Shown piece by piece: positions 8,526 through 17,536 of a stretch of 64,000 bases of DNA. This DNA comes from Anderseniella sp. (GTDB lineage: Bacteria; Pseudomonadota; Alphaproteobacteria; Rhizobiales; Aestuariivirgaceae). Location: contig DAOUPT010000009.1 in assembly GCA_030626025.1 (NCBI GenBank), positions 1 through 64,000 on the forward strand, written 5' to 3'. The stretch's first letter is position 1. Each line of letters opens with the position of its first letter. The translations under genes and the position numbers were made by a program. The notes beneath the pieces were generated by a model. The model was not told the origin of the DNA, searched no databases, and saw only the letters and a program-made list of their open reading frames with translations.

Positions 8526-9134
8526 TTAACGACGTGCCAACGCCAGCCAAAGGCCACCGCCAATCAATGCAATACCAGACACCCGCTCAACCATCCGAAC
8601 GCGCGATCGCGAAAGCCAGTTCCCCGCGTTTCCGGCCAAAAACGCGTAACAGGTGTCAATAATCGTGGCTACAATCATAAAGGTCAGGCCGAGCAATGAA
8701 ATTTGGTAAACCGCACTTGCCGACGGATCAACAAATTGCGGGATAAATGCTCCGAAAAACAGCAGTATTTTGGGATTGGTGACAGCAACAAGAAATCCTT
8801 GCAGAAAAAATCCGCCCTTAACCGGCTTTGCTTCACCCGATGTCAGCTTGCCATCAGAACGCCACAGCTTGATACCCAGCCAGATCAAATAACAGGCGCC
8901 AACCAGCCTCAATAGGTCAAACCACTCGCTGATGAAAGTCATAACTGAAGCCATTCCAGCGACCAGAACCACTAGAGCCACCCCCATTCCAACTTGTGTT
9001 CCAGCAACATTTGCCAAACCGGCCCGCGCGCCATGGCGAACAGAATTAGCGATTATAACCGTAACCGTCGGACCGGGAACCATGATGATTACAATGCAGG
9101 CAATCACATAAGGTATCCAGATTTCAAGGCTCAT
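8526..9134 (-). CDS. LysE/RhtB-family translocator
   Basis: This 202-residue membrane protein of the RhtB branch exports amino acids or homoserine-like compounds. The N-terminal helix contains the family signature VPGPTVTVIIANSVRHG, followed by AGTQVG and about five more hydrophobic helices; TNPKILLFFGAFIPQFV is also typical. It sits between gyrA (3 bases upstream) and coaD, so it probably rides on gyrA transcription. It is only distantly similar to the LysE at 914-1576. Substrate unknown. Confidence 0.9.
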   Translation of the reverse strand: MSLEIWIPYVIACIVIIMVPGPTVTVIIANSVRHGARAGLANVAGTQVGMGVALVVLVAGMASVMTFISEWFDLLRLVGACYLIWLGIKLWRSDGKLTSGEAKPVKGGFFLQGFLVAVTNPKILLFFGAFIPQFVDPSASAVYQISLLGLTFMIVATIIDTCYAFLAGNAGNWLSRSRVRMVERVSGIALIGGGLWLALARR

Positions 9135-9137
9135 GGC

Positions 9138-11900
9138 TTATTCCTGCTCATCCGTACCACTAGTGGTTCCATTAGAGGCTTCATCTTCTTCATCGTTCTC
9201 GTCGTCACTTTCCGATATGTGAGAGACAGATACAACCTTTGCTTTACCCGCTGTATCAAAAACAGTGACACCCTGTGTTGAGCGACCGGCAATCCGAATG
9301 CCATCAATCGGGCAACGGATCAATTGGCCCGCATCGGTAACCAGCATAATCTGATCCCCAAATTCAACCGGGAATGAGGCAACCAGGTCCCCGTTGCGAT
9401 CACTGGTGGTCATGGCAACAATGCCCTTGCCGCCGCGCCCGGTCACACGATATTCGTGTGATGATGAACGCTTGCCGTAGCCATTTTCGGAAATTGCCAG
9501 AATGAATTGCTCAGCCGCACCAAGTTCGGCATAACGCTCTTGCGACAACCCGGCTTCTGCGCTGCCTTCAGTTTCATCCGGCGTCTCGCCCTCTTCGCCA
9601 TATTCACCGCGAACAGCACGTGAAAGCTTGAGATAAGCGTTACGTTCATCAGCGTCGACATCGATATGGCGCAGAATGCTCAATGAAATGACCTCATCAC
9701 CCTTGGCCAGATTAATGCCGCGCACTCCAACCGAATCCCGGCTGGCAAAAACCCGCGCATCACTGACTTTAAAGCGAATGGCCTGACCTTTTTTAGTAGT
9801 CAACAGCACATCATCAAGCTCAGAACAGGTCTCTACCCCAACAATACTGTCAGTATCATCCAGTTTCATGGCAATCTTGCCGTTCTGGCGAACATTGGTG
9901 AAATCAGACAACTTGTTGCGGCGGATCGTACCCCTGTTGGTGGCAAACACCACATCCAGTTCACCCCAGGTCTCCTCATCCTCAGGCAACGGCATAATGC
10001 TGGTAATCCGCTCGTCTTTTTCCAGAGGCAACAGATTGATCAGCGCTTTACCGCGCGCTTGTGGCGCAGAAAGCGGCAGACGCCAGACTTTCATCTTGTA
10101 GGCAATGCCACGTGAGGAAAAGAACACAATCGGTGTATGGGTCGTTGCCACAAACAGCTTGGTGACAAAATCCTCGTCTTTGGTCTGCATACCCGAGCGG
10201 CCCTTGCCGCCGCGACGCTGAGCCCGATAGGTTTCAAGCGGCACCCGTTTGATGTAACCGGTGTGGGTAACCGTCACCACCATGTCTTCGACCTTGATCA
10301 GGTCTTCATCGTCAAAGTCACCAACAGCCTCAACAATTTCCGAACGCCGTTCGGTATTGAATTCTTCTTTGTAGGTCAGCAATTCATCGGTAACAATGCT
10401 CATAATCCTGACGCGAGACCCGAGAATATCAAGGTAATCCTTGATTTCTTCACCCAGTTTATGCAGTTCGTCAGAAATTTCATCCTGGCCCAATGCCGTC
10501 AAACGAGCCAGACGCAGTTCAAGAATAGCCCGCGCCTGCGTATCAGACAGCTTATAGGTGCCATCTTCTGCAACCGTATGGCGCGGATCAGCAATCAGCA
10601 GCACCAATGGGGCAATGTCTTTGGCCGGCCAGTTGCGCTCAAGCAATTGCGCCCGGGCGGTTGCCGGATCTGGCGCGGCGCGGATAAGCGCAATAACTTC
10701 ATCAATGTTGGCGACCGCAATTGCCAGTCCAACCAAAATATGAGCCCGGTCACGGGCTTTGTTAAGCAGGAATTTGGTCCGGCGGGTAACAACTTCTTCG
10801 CGGAAAGCAATAAAGGCGGTCAACAAATCTTTCAGATTCATCAATTCCGGTTTGCCACCGTTCAGCGCCACAGCATTGATCGAAAATGAGGACTGTAACT
10901 GAGTGAACCGGAAAAGCTGGTTCAACACCACCTCAGGCATGGCATCACGCTTGATTTCAACAACGACCCGCATTCCATGGCGGTCTGACTCATCACGCAC
11001 ATCAGAAATGCCTTCAATGCGCTTGTTACGCACATGATCGGCCATTTTCTCGATCATCGCCGACTTGTTCACCTGATAGGGAATCTCGGTAATAATAATC
11101 GCTTCACGATCCTTGCGAATTTCCTCAACATGGGTTTTACCGCGCATCATAATCGAACCGCGCCCGGTTTCATAAGCAGACACAATCCCCGAACGGCCAA
11201 GGATCATCGCTCCGGTCGGGAAGTCAGGCCCTTTAATGTATTCCATCAATCCGGGGATAGTTATCGCCGGATTTTCAATCTGGGCGATACAGGCATCAAT
11301 AACCTCGCCAAGATTGTGTGGAGCCATATTGGTCGCCATACCCACAGCAATACCGCCCGAGCCATTGACCAGCAAATTGGGGAAGCGCGCTGGCAAAACC
11401 GTCGGCTCCCGCTCTGAATCATCGTAGTTACCGCGAAAGCTGACGGTATCTTTATCCAGGTCAGCCAATAGCCCGGTGGCTGTCTTGCTCATCCGCACTT
11501 CGGTATAACGCATGGCTGCCGGTGGATCACCGTCTATCGAGCCAAAGTTGCCCTGCCCGTCCAGCAGCGGCAGTCTTAGGGAAAAGTCCTGCGCCATCCG
11601 CACCAGCGCGTCATAAATGGCTGAATCACCATGCGGGTGATATTTACCCATGACATCACCGACCACACGGGCCGATTTCTTGTACGGTTTATTCCACTCA
11701 TAGCCGCTCTCATGCATCGAATACATGATGCGCCGATGCACAGGCTTTAACCCGTCACGAACATCGGGCAGCGCCCTCGAAACAATCACACTCATCGCAT
11801 AATCGAGATAAGAGGTTTTCATCTCTTCTTCGATGGTGATCGAGCCTATGTTTTCAGATGGGATACCATCTTCGTTTTCATGATCTTTATTGTCTGACAA
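9138..11900 (-). CDS. gyrA: DNA gyrase subunit A (TTG start)
   Basis: The 920-residue subunit cuts and rejoins DNA during ATP-driven negative supercoiling. The catalytic tyrosine is Y132 in [11 protein letters not shown]. The quinolone-resistance region reads [17 protein letters not shown] with S93 and D97, the drug-sensitive residues. The GyrA box QRRGGKG near residue 571 marks gyrase rather than topoisomerase IV. The beta-pinwheel C-terminal domain ends in an acidic tail. The start codon is TTG with AGGA ten bases upstream; no in-frame ATG precedes the conserved [13 protein letters not shown]. The region 11901-12047 upstream should hold its promoter, but I see no clear box. Confidence 0.98.
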   Translation of the reverse strand: MSDNKDHENEDGIPSENIGSITIEEEMKTSYLDYAMSVIVSRALPDVRDGLKPVHRRIMYSMHESGYEWNKPYKKSARVVGDVMGKYHPHGDSAIYDALVRMAQDFSLRLPLLDGQGNFGSIDGDPPAAMRYTEVRMSKTATGLLADLDKDTVSFRGNYDDSEREPTVLPARFPNLLVNGSGGIAVGMATNMAPHNLGEVIDACIAQIENPAITIPGLMEYIKGPDFPTGAMILGRSGIVSAYETGRGSIMMRGKTHVEEIRKDREAIIITEIPYQVNKSAMIEKMADHVRNKRIEGISDVRDESDRHGMRVVVEIKRDAMPEVVLNQLFRFTQLQSSFSINAVALNGGKPELMNLKDLLTAFIAFREEVVTRRTKFLLNKARDRAHILVGLAIAVANIDEVIALIRAAPDPATARAQLLERNWPAKDIAPLVLLIADPRHTVAEDGTYKLSDTQARAILELRLARLTALGQDEISDELHKLGEEIKDYLDILGSRVRIMSIVTDELLTYKEEFNTERRSEIVEAVGDFDDEDLIKVEDMVVTVTHTGYIKRVPLETYRAQRRGGKGRSGMQTKDEDFVTKLFVATTHTPIVFFSSRGIAYKMKVWRLPLSAPQARGKALINLLPLEKDERITSIMPLPEDEETWGELDVVFATNRGTIRRNKLSDFTNVRQNGKIAMKLDDTDSIVGVETCSELDDVLLTTKKGQAIRFKVSDARVFASRDSVGVRGINLAKGDEVISLSILRHIDVDADERNAYLKLSRAVRGEYGEEGETPDETEGSAEAGLSQERYAELGAAEQFILAISENGYGKRSSSHEYRVTGRGGKGIVAMTTSDRNGDLVASFPVEFGDQIMLVTDAGQLIRCPIDGIRIAGRSTQGVTVFDTAGKAKVVSVSHISESDDENDEEDEASNGTTSGTDEQE

Positions 11901-12047
11901 ACCCGTTAATTCCTATATGCGCGACCCACAAAACTCCCGACTTGGTCTGTCGAGAATCAGTCGCGCGATTCAACCTCGCAGATACTAGCAAAATCGAGAG
12001 AAAACTGCAATTTTTACAGGGGTGTTTACAGGTATTTATACCGCGGC

Positions 12048-12410
12048 TTATTTGCCCAGTTCAAGCACCACTTCCTTGCCGCCGTAACCATGCACAAGGT
12101 CACCTGCCCGTACCCGAACCTTCTTGGTTCCGGCTGGAATTTTAACCCCGCCTAGCGAACGCGTAAACGGTTGTTCATCAACATGAGGGTGAAACAAAAC
12201 CCGCGTCCCCAGCACCTTGCCATCCATAGCCAAAACCTGAAAACTGTTAGCGTAATGCTTCCAACCCTCATCGGCATGCTTGATGGTGGCAGAAACACTC
12301 CATGTGCCACCCGAACCGCGAGCAGTCGCAGCCAACACATCGGCTTTGCCAGCAAATGCAGATGTGCTTGCAAGGGTTAAAGTAATGGCGATTGTCAGTG
12401 TTTTAAACAT
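12048..12410 (-). CDS. Small conserved secreted protein of unknown function
   Basis: This 120-residue protein has a signal peptide (MFKTLTIAITLTLASTSAFA) and a mature region of about 100 residues with the pattern ATIKHADEGWKHYANSF, LGTRVLFHPHVDEQPFTRS and KKVRVRAGDLVHGYGG, which suggests a small beta-sandwich. I recall similar unnamed periplasmic proteins in other alphaproteobacteria but know no function. I start at ATG 12410 because AGGG lies six bases before it; the ATG at 12416 directly abuts that AGGG. The conserved histidines (HADEGWKH, HPHVDE) could bind a metal, which is only a guess. It is followed downstream by gyrA on the same strand. Confidence 0.75.
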   Translation of the reverse strand: MFKTLTIAITLTLASTSAFAGKADVLAATARGSGGTWSVSATIKHADEGWKHYANSFQVLAMDGKVLGTRVLFHPHVDEQPFTRSLGGVKIPAGTKKVRVRAGDLVHGYGGKEVVLELGK

Positions 12411-12472
12411 GGTCATCCCTGTTTGATATTTTTATCCATCGTCCTTAAGCCTAGCAAAAAGCGCTTAAAATC

Positions 12473-13456
12473 TCAACAATACCGCTCAGGCCCGTTATAC
12501 TGCTCAACTGAATAACGGTCCCCGTGCGCGAACCCGATTGGCAGCAAGCCTTCTATCTCGGCCAGATCGTCAGCGCTCAGTTTAATATCCGCGCCATCAA
12601 CATCTCTTTGCAAGTGCTCTGGCGACCGTGTACCGGGGATGGGGATAATGTGGTCACCCTGTTTGAGGCACCAGGCCAACGCCAACGCCTCAGGTGTCCA
12701 GCCCCGCTCAACAGCATAAGCATTAAAACGACCGATTATTTCGGCATTGTATCTAAAATTCACTTCTTCGAATCGCGGGTTGTTCTTGCGAAAGTCGCTA
12801 TCACGAAAACCGGACGGATCAGGCATCACACTGGTCAGCATTCCCCGCGCCAAGGGTGAAAATGCCACAAAAGCAGTCCCCAGACGCTGGCAAGCCTGTA
12901 TCATGCCGAGTTCAGGATATCTCGTCCACAGCGAATATTCGCTTTGCACAGCCATAACATGGTGCACCGCATTAGCGCGCTCCAGCGAACCGGGCGAAAT
13001 TTCTGAAAAGCCGAAACCGCCAATTTTGCCTTCCTTGACCAGTTGAGCCAGTGTTTCGGTGACATCCTCAATCGGGCGCTCCTGTTCGCGACGGTGAACA
13101 TAAAACAAATCAACAAAATCAACACCAAGACGCGCAAAGGACTCCTCAAGGCACTGGCGCAGATATTGCGGGGAATTGTCATAACCACGCTTTGGCGCTG
13201 TCCTGATCCCGGCTTTGGTGGCTATTTTGAAGCGATTAGGGTGGTCTTTGATGAACGTACCAACAACCTGTTCTGAAACGCCATTGCCGTAGATATTTGA
13301 GATATCAAGATGATCAACACCCAATTCGAGGGCCAATGCCAGAGTGCGATGGCTTTCCGCCTCATCCGTCGGTCCATAAAACCCGCCAAAACTCATGCAG
13401 CCAAGGCCAATTGCGCCGACTTCCGGCCCATTTTTTCCAAGTTTACGTTTTTCCAT
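12473..13456 (-). CDS. Aldo/keto reductase
   Basis: This 327-residue NADPH-dependent oxidoreductase has the family (beta/alpha)8 barrel and catalytic tetrad: D51 and Y56 in DISNIYGNG, K81 in ATKAG and H121 in YVHRR. The start ATG is preceded by AGAGGG. Related enzymes reduce aldehydes, ketones or quinones; the physiological substrate cannot be inferred. The gap 12411-12472 on its downstream side holds a weak stem (TTAAGC at 12445-12450 with GCTTAA at 12463-12468), possibly a poor terminator. Confidence 0.93.
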   Translation of the reverse strand: MEKRKLGKNGPEVGAIGLGCMSFGGFYGPTDEAESHRTLALALELGVDHLDISNIYGNGVSEQVVGTFIKDHPNRFKIATKAGIRTAPKRGYDNSPQYLRQCLEESFARLGVDFVDLFYVHRREQERPIEDVTETLAQLVKEGKIGGFGFSEISPGSLERANAVHHVMAVQSEYSLWTRYPELGMIQACQRLGTAFVAFSPLARGMLTSVMPDPSGFRDSDFRKNNPRFEEVNFRYNAEIIGRFNAYAVERGWTPEALALAWCLKQGDHIIPIPGTRSPEHLQRDVDGADIKLSADDLAEIEGLLPIGFAHGDRYSVEQYNGPERYC

Positions 13457-13469
13457 ATTTCCCTCTCAC

Positions 13470-13886
13470 TTACAGCAGTCCTAATTCAATCAATTCTGCC
13501 CGCATTTCCACCGGGATATCACTTTCGCGTTCAGCACTGGTCAAATCGGGTGAAGTATCTTCCTGTTTCAAATAGCGCCAACCCTGAAAGGCCCGGCGCG
13601 GTACCGGACGTACTGGCACCAGTTCCTGACCGAGCATCAAACGGCAGCGACGAATACCTTCGGGATCGGTGAATTCTTCTATATCAGTCAACCGTTGCCG
13701 AACCAGTATCTTGCCCCGCATAACCCAATACAGCGAGCCGCCATCAAGCAGTTCTTTCTGGCGCCGCGGCACCATGCGGGTGACATGGAAAATCCGTTTA
13801 TTTTCCTTAAGACGGGTTTTCTGATAGTCAGCCAGTTGCTGGATTTCAGAAACCCCAACACACAATTTAAGCATGTTAAGAGCCAT
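13470..13886 (-). CDS. DUF1489 family protein
   Basis: This 138-residue cytoplasmic protein matches the alphaproteobacterial DUF1489 family: N-terminal MLKLCVGV, a central TRMVPRRQKELLDGGSLYWV, VRQRLTDIEEF and a C-terminal PVRPVPRRAFQGWRYL. No catalytic function is known to me. The chosen ATG overlaps the TGA of the upstream carboxylase gene (TGATG, around 13886), implying translational coupling; a TTG one codon earlier is possible but less likely. Confidence 0.85.
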   Translation of the reverse strand: MALNMLKLCVGVSEIQQLADYQKTRLKENKRIFHVTRMVPRRQKELLDGGSLYWVMRGKILVRQRLTDIEEFTDPEGIRRCRLMLGQELVPVRPVPRRAFQGWRYLKQEDTSPDLTSAERESDIPVEMRAELIELGLL

Positions 13887-15865
13887 CAATCTGCCTCTTT
13901 CGGCTCCAGTACGACAAGCACCTGTCCGTCTTTCACTTGATCACCAAGCTCCACATCAATTGAATCCACCATGCCATCAAACGCGGCACTCAGGCTATGC
14001 TCCATCTTCATGGCCTCAAGCACCACCAGTGTATCACCGGTTGTGACTTCGGTGCCTTCTGACACCGGCAAAGCGATAACTTTTCCAGGCATCGGCGCTT
14101 TGACGATAGCGCTTCCAACACCACCAAGCTCGTCTCGATCCATTAAATCACGAGCTGAAATCTCGAAATGCTGTCCACCTGTCGAGACAAACATTTTTGA
14201 GTTGGCAACAAAGAAAGATCCGCAATGGTCATCATCACCAATGGTCGCTGTCAGATCAATGCCACTGGTCCGGACGTTTCGGACTTCGACATCACCATCA
14301 ATTAGAAACCCGTCGGAGGTCCAATTGATATCAACTTGCTTTTCCTGACCATTAACAATCAGATGCAACGTGTCCACACGTTCTGTACCCGCCAGCGACC
14401 AACCGGTCAGCTTCTGCCATGGCGACGTAGCTGACGACCTGTCAATCAAACCATGTACCCAACTGGCAATTGCCAGACTTTCGTTCACCGACGATGAAAC
14501 ATGCAATAAATCTTCGATATTCGCATCAATAAATCCGGTATCCATCTCGGCATTGATGAAGCCTTTATGCCTGGCCAGACGGGTCAAAAACCTGGTGTTT
14601 GTCCGCAAGCCCAGAATAACCGTTCCGGCAAGCACATCTCCGAGTTTTTCCAGTGCTTCTCCGCGCGTCTCACCTTTGACGATTACTTTGGCGATCATCG
14701 GATCATAAAACGGCGAGATCTGGTCGCCCTGCACAACCCCTGTATCAACACGAATACCCTCATCATCAGGCCACACAAGCTGGTGCAGAGTGCCGGTTTG
14801 CGGCAGAAAATCGCCAGCCGGGTCTTCAGCATAAACCCGCGCTTCAAACGCATGGCCGGCTATGGTGATATCTTCGTGCTTTGCAGGTAATTCTTCACCA
14901 GCAGCAACCTGCAATTGCCACTCAACCAGATCATAGCCGGTAATCAGTTCAGTAACAGGATGTTCAACCTGCAAGCGGGTGTTCATCTCCATGAAAAAGA
15001 AACCATCCGGTTTCAACCCGTCAGACCCATCAACAATAAACTCGACCGTTCCCGCCCCCGCATAATCAACCGCCTTTGCCGCCGCTATCGCTGCATCGCC
15101 CATGGCCTGACGAACTTCATCGGTCATGCCAGGTGCCGGGGCCTCTTCAATCACCTTTTGATGCCGACGCTGCAGTGAGCAGTCGCGCTCGAACAAATGA
15201 ACAGCGTTGCCGTGACTGTCGCCAAAAATCTGCATTTCAATGTGACGCGGATTACTGATAAACTTTTCGATCAGGACTTTATCATCACCAAATGCTGCCG
15301 ATGACTCGCGCAAGCAAGACACCAGTGCCTCATCAAACGCTGCATGAGTATCAACTTTACGCATACCCTTGCCGCCACCGCCTGCAACGGCTTTGATCAT
15401 CACCGGATAACCGATTTCATATGCTTTTTGCTTGAGAAAAGCCGCGTCCTGATTGGCGCCCTGATAACCTGGAACGACCGGAACTCCGGCGTTCAGCATC
15501 AGTTCCTTGGCTTTATCCTTAAGCCCCATGGCGCGAATCGCAGTAGCAGGTGGACCGACAAATTTAACGCCCTGCTTTTCACATTGCTCGGCAAAATCGG
15601 CATTTTCGGACAAGAATCCATAGCCGGGATGAAGGCATTCAGCCCCGGTGGTTTTTGCCACTTCGAGAATTTTGTCGCCGCACAAATAGCTCTCATTGGC
15701 CGCTGCCGGGCCAATACAATAAGCTTCGTCGGCCAGCTTAACGTGCATGGCGTCTGCATCGGCTTCAGAATAGACAGCAATAACCCGCAGACCCATCCGT
15801 TTTGCCGTCCTGGCAATGCGGCAGGCGATCTCTCCGCGGTTAGCAATTATGATAGATGAAAACAT
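13886..15865 (-). CDS. Acyl-CoA carboxylase alpha subunit (biotin carboxylase plus biotin carrier; methylcrotonyl-CoA type likely)
   Basis: The 659-residue protein carries an N-terminal biotin carboxylase (IIIANRGEIACRI, then the ATP-grasp glycine loop AVAGGGGKGMR, MNTRLQVEHPVTE) and a C-terminal biotin carrier domain with EAMKMEHS, biotinylated at K620. It carboxylates biotin with bicarbonate and ATP. The length and the stretches ESYLCGDKILE and AIRAMGLKDKAKELM resemble 3-methylcrotonyl-CoA carboxylase (leucine breakdown) more than propionyl-CoA carboxylase, but this is judged by eye. No carboxyltransferase beta subunit lies in the window. The stop codon overlaps the DUF1489 start. Confidence 0.9.
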   Translation of the reverse strand: MFSSIIIANRGEIACRIARTAKRMGLRVIAVYSEADADAMHVKLADEAYCIGPAAANESYLCGDKILEVAKTTGAECLHPGYGFLSENADFAEQCEKQGVKFVGPPATAIRAMGLKDKAKELMLNAGVPVVPGYQGANQDAAFLKQKAYEIGYPVMIKAVAGGGGKGMRKVDTHAAFDEALVSCLRESSAAFGDDKVLIEKFISNPRHIEMQIFGDSHGNAVHLFERDCSLQRRHQKVIEEAPAPGMTDEVRQAMGDAAIAAAKAVDYAGAGTVEFIVDGSDGLKPDGFFFMEMNTRLQVEHPVTELITGYDLVEWQLQVAAGEELPAKHEDITIAGHAFEARVYAEDPAGDFLPQTGTLHQLVWPDDEGIRVDTGVVQGDQISPFYDPMIAKVIVKGETRGEALEKLGDVLAGTVILGLRTNTRFLTRLARHKGFINAEMDTGFIDANIEDLLHVSSSVNESLAIASWVHGLIDRSSATSPWQKLTGWSLAGTERVDTLHLIVNGQEKQVDINWTSDGFLIDGDVEVRNVRTSGIDLTATIGDDDHCGSFFVANSKMFVSTGGQHFEISARDLMDRDELGGVGSAIVKAPMPGKVIALPVSEGTEVTTGDTLVVLEAMKMEHSLSAAFDGMVDSIDVELGDQVKDGQVLVVLEPKEAD

Positions 15866-15906
15866 ACATATTTATGTCACTGCGGTGATCAATAGGCAAG
15901 CGATGT

Positions 15907-16737
15907 TTACCTACTTTTGGCTAATGTATCAAACGCCATCAATCGTTCCAGCAACCGCGGCATTTCATCCAGCGGCACCATGTTGGGACCATCCGAGGGC
16001 GCTGTATCAGGAGCTTGGTGGGTTTCAATGAAAACCGCAGCAACCCCGATAGCCACTGCCGCTGTTGCCAGCACTTCGACAAATTCCCGCTGTCCACCAC
16101 TGGAAGAGCCCTGCCCGCCCGGTTGTTGCACCGAATGAGTAGCGTCAAACACCACCGGCACGCCCATGTCTTTCATAATCGGCAGTGAACGCATATCCGA
16201 CACCAGCGTATTATAACCAAAAGAAGCCCCGCGCTCGGTCAGCATGATATTGGCATTGCCACTATCAACAACTTTTTTAAGGACATTCTTCATGTCCCAT
16301 GGGGCAAGAAACTGGCCTTTTTTAATGTTGACGATTTTACCGGTGTTGGCCGCAGCAATCAAAAGGTCGGTTTGGCGGCACAAAAACGCCGGGATTTGCA
16401 AAACATCAACATAATCAGCAATAGCCGCACACTGTCCCGGTTCATGCACATCAGTTAACGTTGCCACACCAAGCTCTTTGCGCAAATCTGCAAAAATCTC
16501 CATGGTAGTTCCAAGACCTGCGCCGCGCTGTCCATCAATGCTGGTACGGTTGGCTTTGTCAAAAGAAGACTTGTAAATCAATCCAATGCCGAGATCTTTG
16601 CATATCTCCTGCATCCGTCCGGCGATATCAAAAGCATGCTGCCGGGTTTCCATCTGGCAAGGTCCGGCAATAATCGTCAGCGGCGCCTGATTGGCAATTT
16701 TTAAATCGCCCAGTTTAATCTCAGTATTTGCTTTCAT
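15907..16737 (-). CDS. kdsA: 3-deoxy-8-phosphooctulonate (KDO8P) synthase
   Basis: This 276-residue enzyme condenses arabinose 5-phosphate with phosphoenolpyruvate for the KDO sugar of lipopolysaccharide. Motifs include [43 protein letters not shown] and HSVQQPGG. C27 in AGPC is the metal-ligand cysteine that marks the metal-dependent KdsA class, together with the C-terminal DGPNMVPL. Start ATG 16737 is preceded by GAGTGAG; a longer reading to 16767 would overlap the VOC gene and lacks family support. Confidence 0.97.
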   Translation of the reverse strand: MKANTEIKLGDLKIANQAPLTIIAGPCQMETRQHAFDIAGRMQEICKDLGIGLIYKSSFDKANRTSIDGQRGAGLGTTMEIFADLRKELGVATLTDVHEPGQCAAIADYVDVLQIPAFLCRQTDLLIAAANTGKIVNIKKGQFLAPWDMKNVLKKVVDSGNANIMLTERGASFGYNTLVSDMRSLPIMKDMGVPVVFDATHSVQQPGGQGSSSGGQREFVEVLATAAVAIGVAAVFIETHQAPDTAPSDGPNMVPLDEMPRLLERLMAFDTLAKSR

Positions 16738-16741
16738 TTTC

Positions 16742-17536
16742 TCACTCAAATAAAATCGCCGCACCACAAATAGACACCGGCTCTAAAGGTCCTTGTTTAA
16801 CACCTATGGTAAATCCTGCAAGCTGTGGTCCGTCCGACATCTCCGGCGGCGCTGCACGGTAACGATTTTTGAAACTGGCTGGCGTAAGAATTACCACACG
16901 ACCGCGCCTGGTTGCGATCAAAATATCTCCATCATCGGTCAGTTCAGACTGGCAATGGGTAAATGCCGACATAAACGGGGCGAAATCAACAGGGTTTTCA
17001 GCAACCAGGCATACTTCAACGATATGGCTCGCGGTGTTTTCATGGCGCTGATACTCAGCTTTCCAAAAATACTCCGGTTGAAACTGCTGGCAGGTAAAAA
17101 AGCCCGCCATCAACATGTCGTTGTGGCTGACAAAGTTAAGTCCGAAACTAACCGTAACGACCTCTTTCGATGGCAGAACGGCCTTGCGGGAAAACTCAAA
17201 CGGCTCATAGCTATCCAATCCCGCCTGCCGTGCTGCAACATTGTCCTGACGAAAATCGTCACTATCCATAACCAGCATCGAGCATCCTTGGCGCTTTGCC
17301 AGATAATGCTGATTGAACCGTGCAAAGCCGAAATGCCCGGCCTGATCATCGGGAATTTTTTCCGGTTCGGCAACTGTCAACAGTTCGAGAAAAAAACCAT
17401 CCAGTTGCACAATGCAATTATGGGTGCCAAACGGATGCTGAGCCCGCGGTGTTACCGTAAATCCCAATTGCCGGTAGCTGTCAGCGGCACTGTCAAGGTC
17501 ATCCACACACAGCACAAGGTGGTCAAGCCCCTTCAT
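16742..17536 (-). CDS. VOC (glyoxalase-like) superfamily protein
   Basis: The 264-residue protein has paired betaalphabetabetabeta units typical of vicinal-oxygen-chelate proteins: [21 protein letters not shown] at the N-terminus and [18 protein letters not shown] in the second half. H6 and later H/E residues could bind a metal. It resembles the glyoxalase-like (PF13468-type) proteins found near kdsA in some alphaproteobacteria. Start and stop overlap its neighbours closely: its ATG shares ATGA with the MscS gene, and kdsA begins four bases after its end. Reaction unknown. Confidence 0.8.
   Translation of the reverse strand: MKGLDHLVLCVDDLDSAADSYRQLGFTVTPRAQHPFGTHNCIVQLDGFFLELLTVAEPEKIPDDQAGHFGFARFNQHYLAKRQGCSMLVMDSDDFRQDNVAARQAGLDSYEPFEFSRKAVLPSKEVVTVSFGLNFVSHNDMLMAGFFTCQQFQPEYFWKAEYQRHENTASHIVEVCLVAENPVDFAPFMSAFTHCQSELTDDGDILIATRRGRVVILTPASFKNRYRAAPPEMSDGPQLAGFTIGVKQGPLEPVSICGAAILFE

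Noticed and set aside
13886-15865. Acetyl-CoA carboxylase AccC
   Set aside because: Housekeeping AccC is a shorter protein without a fused biotin carrier; this 659-residue form is a catabolic acyl-CoA carboxylase alpha subunit.
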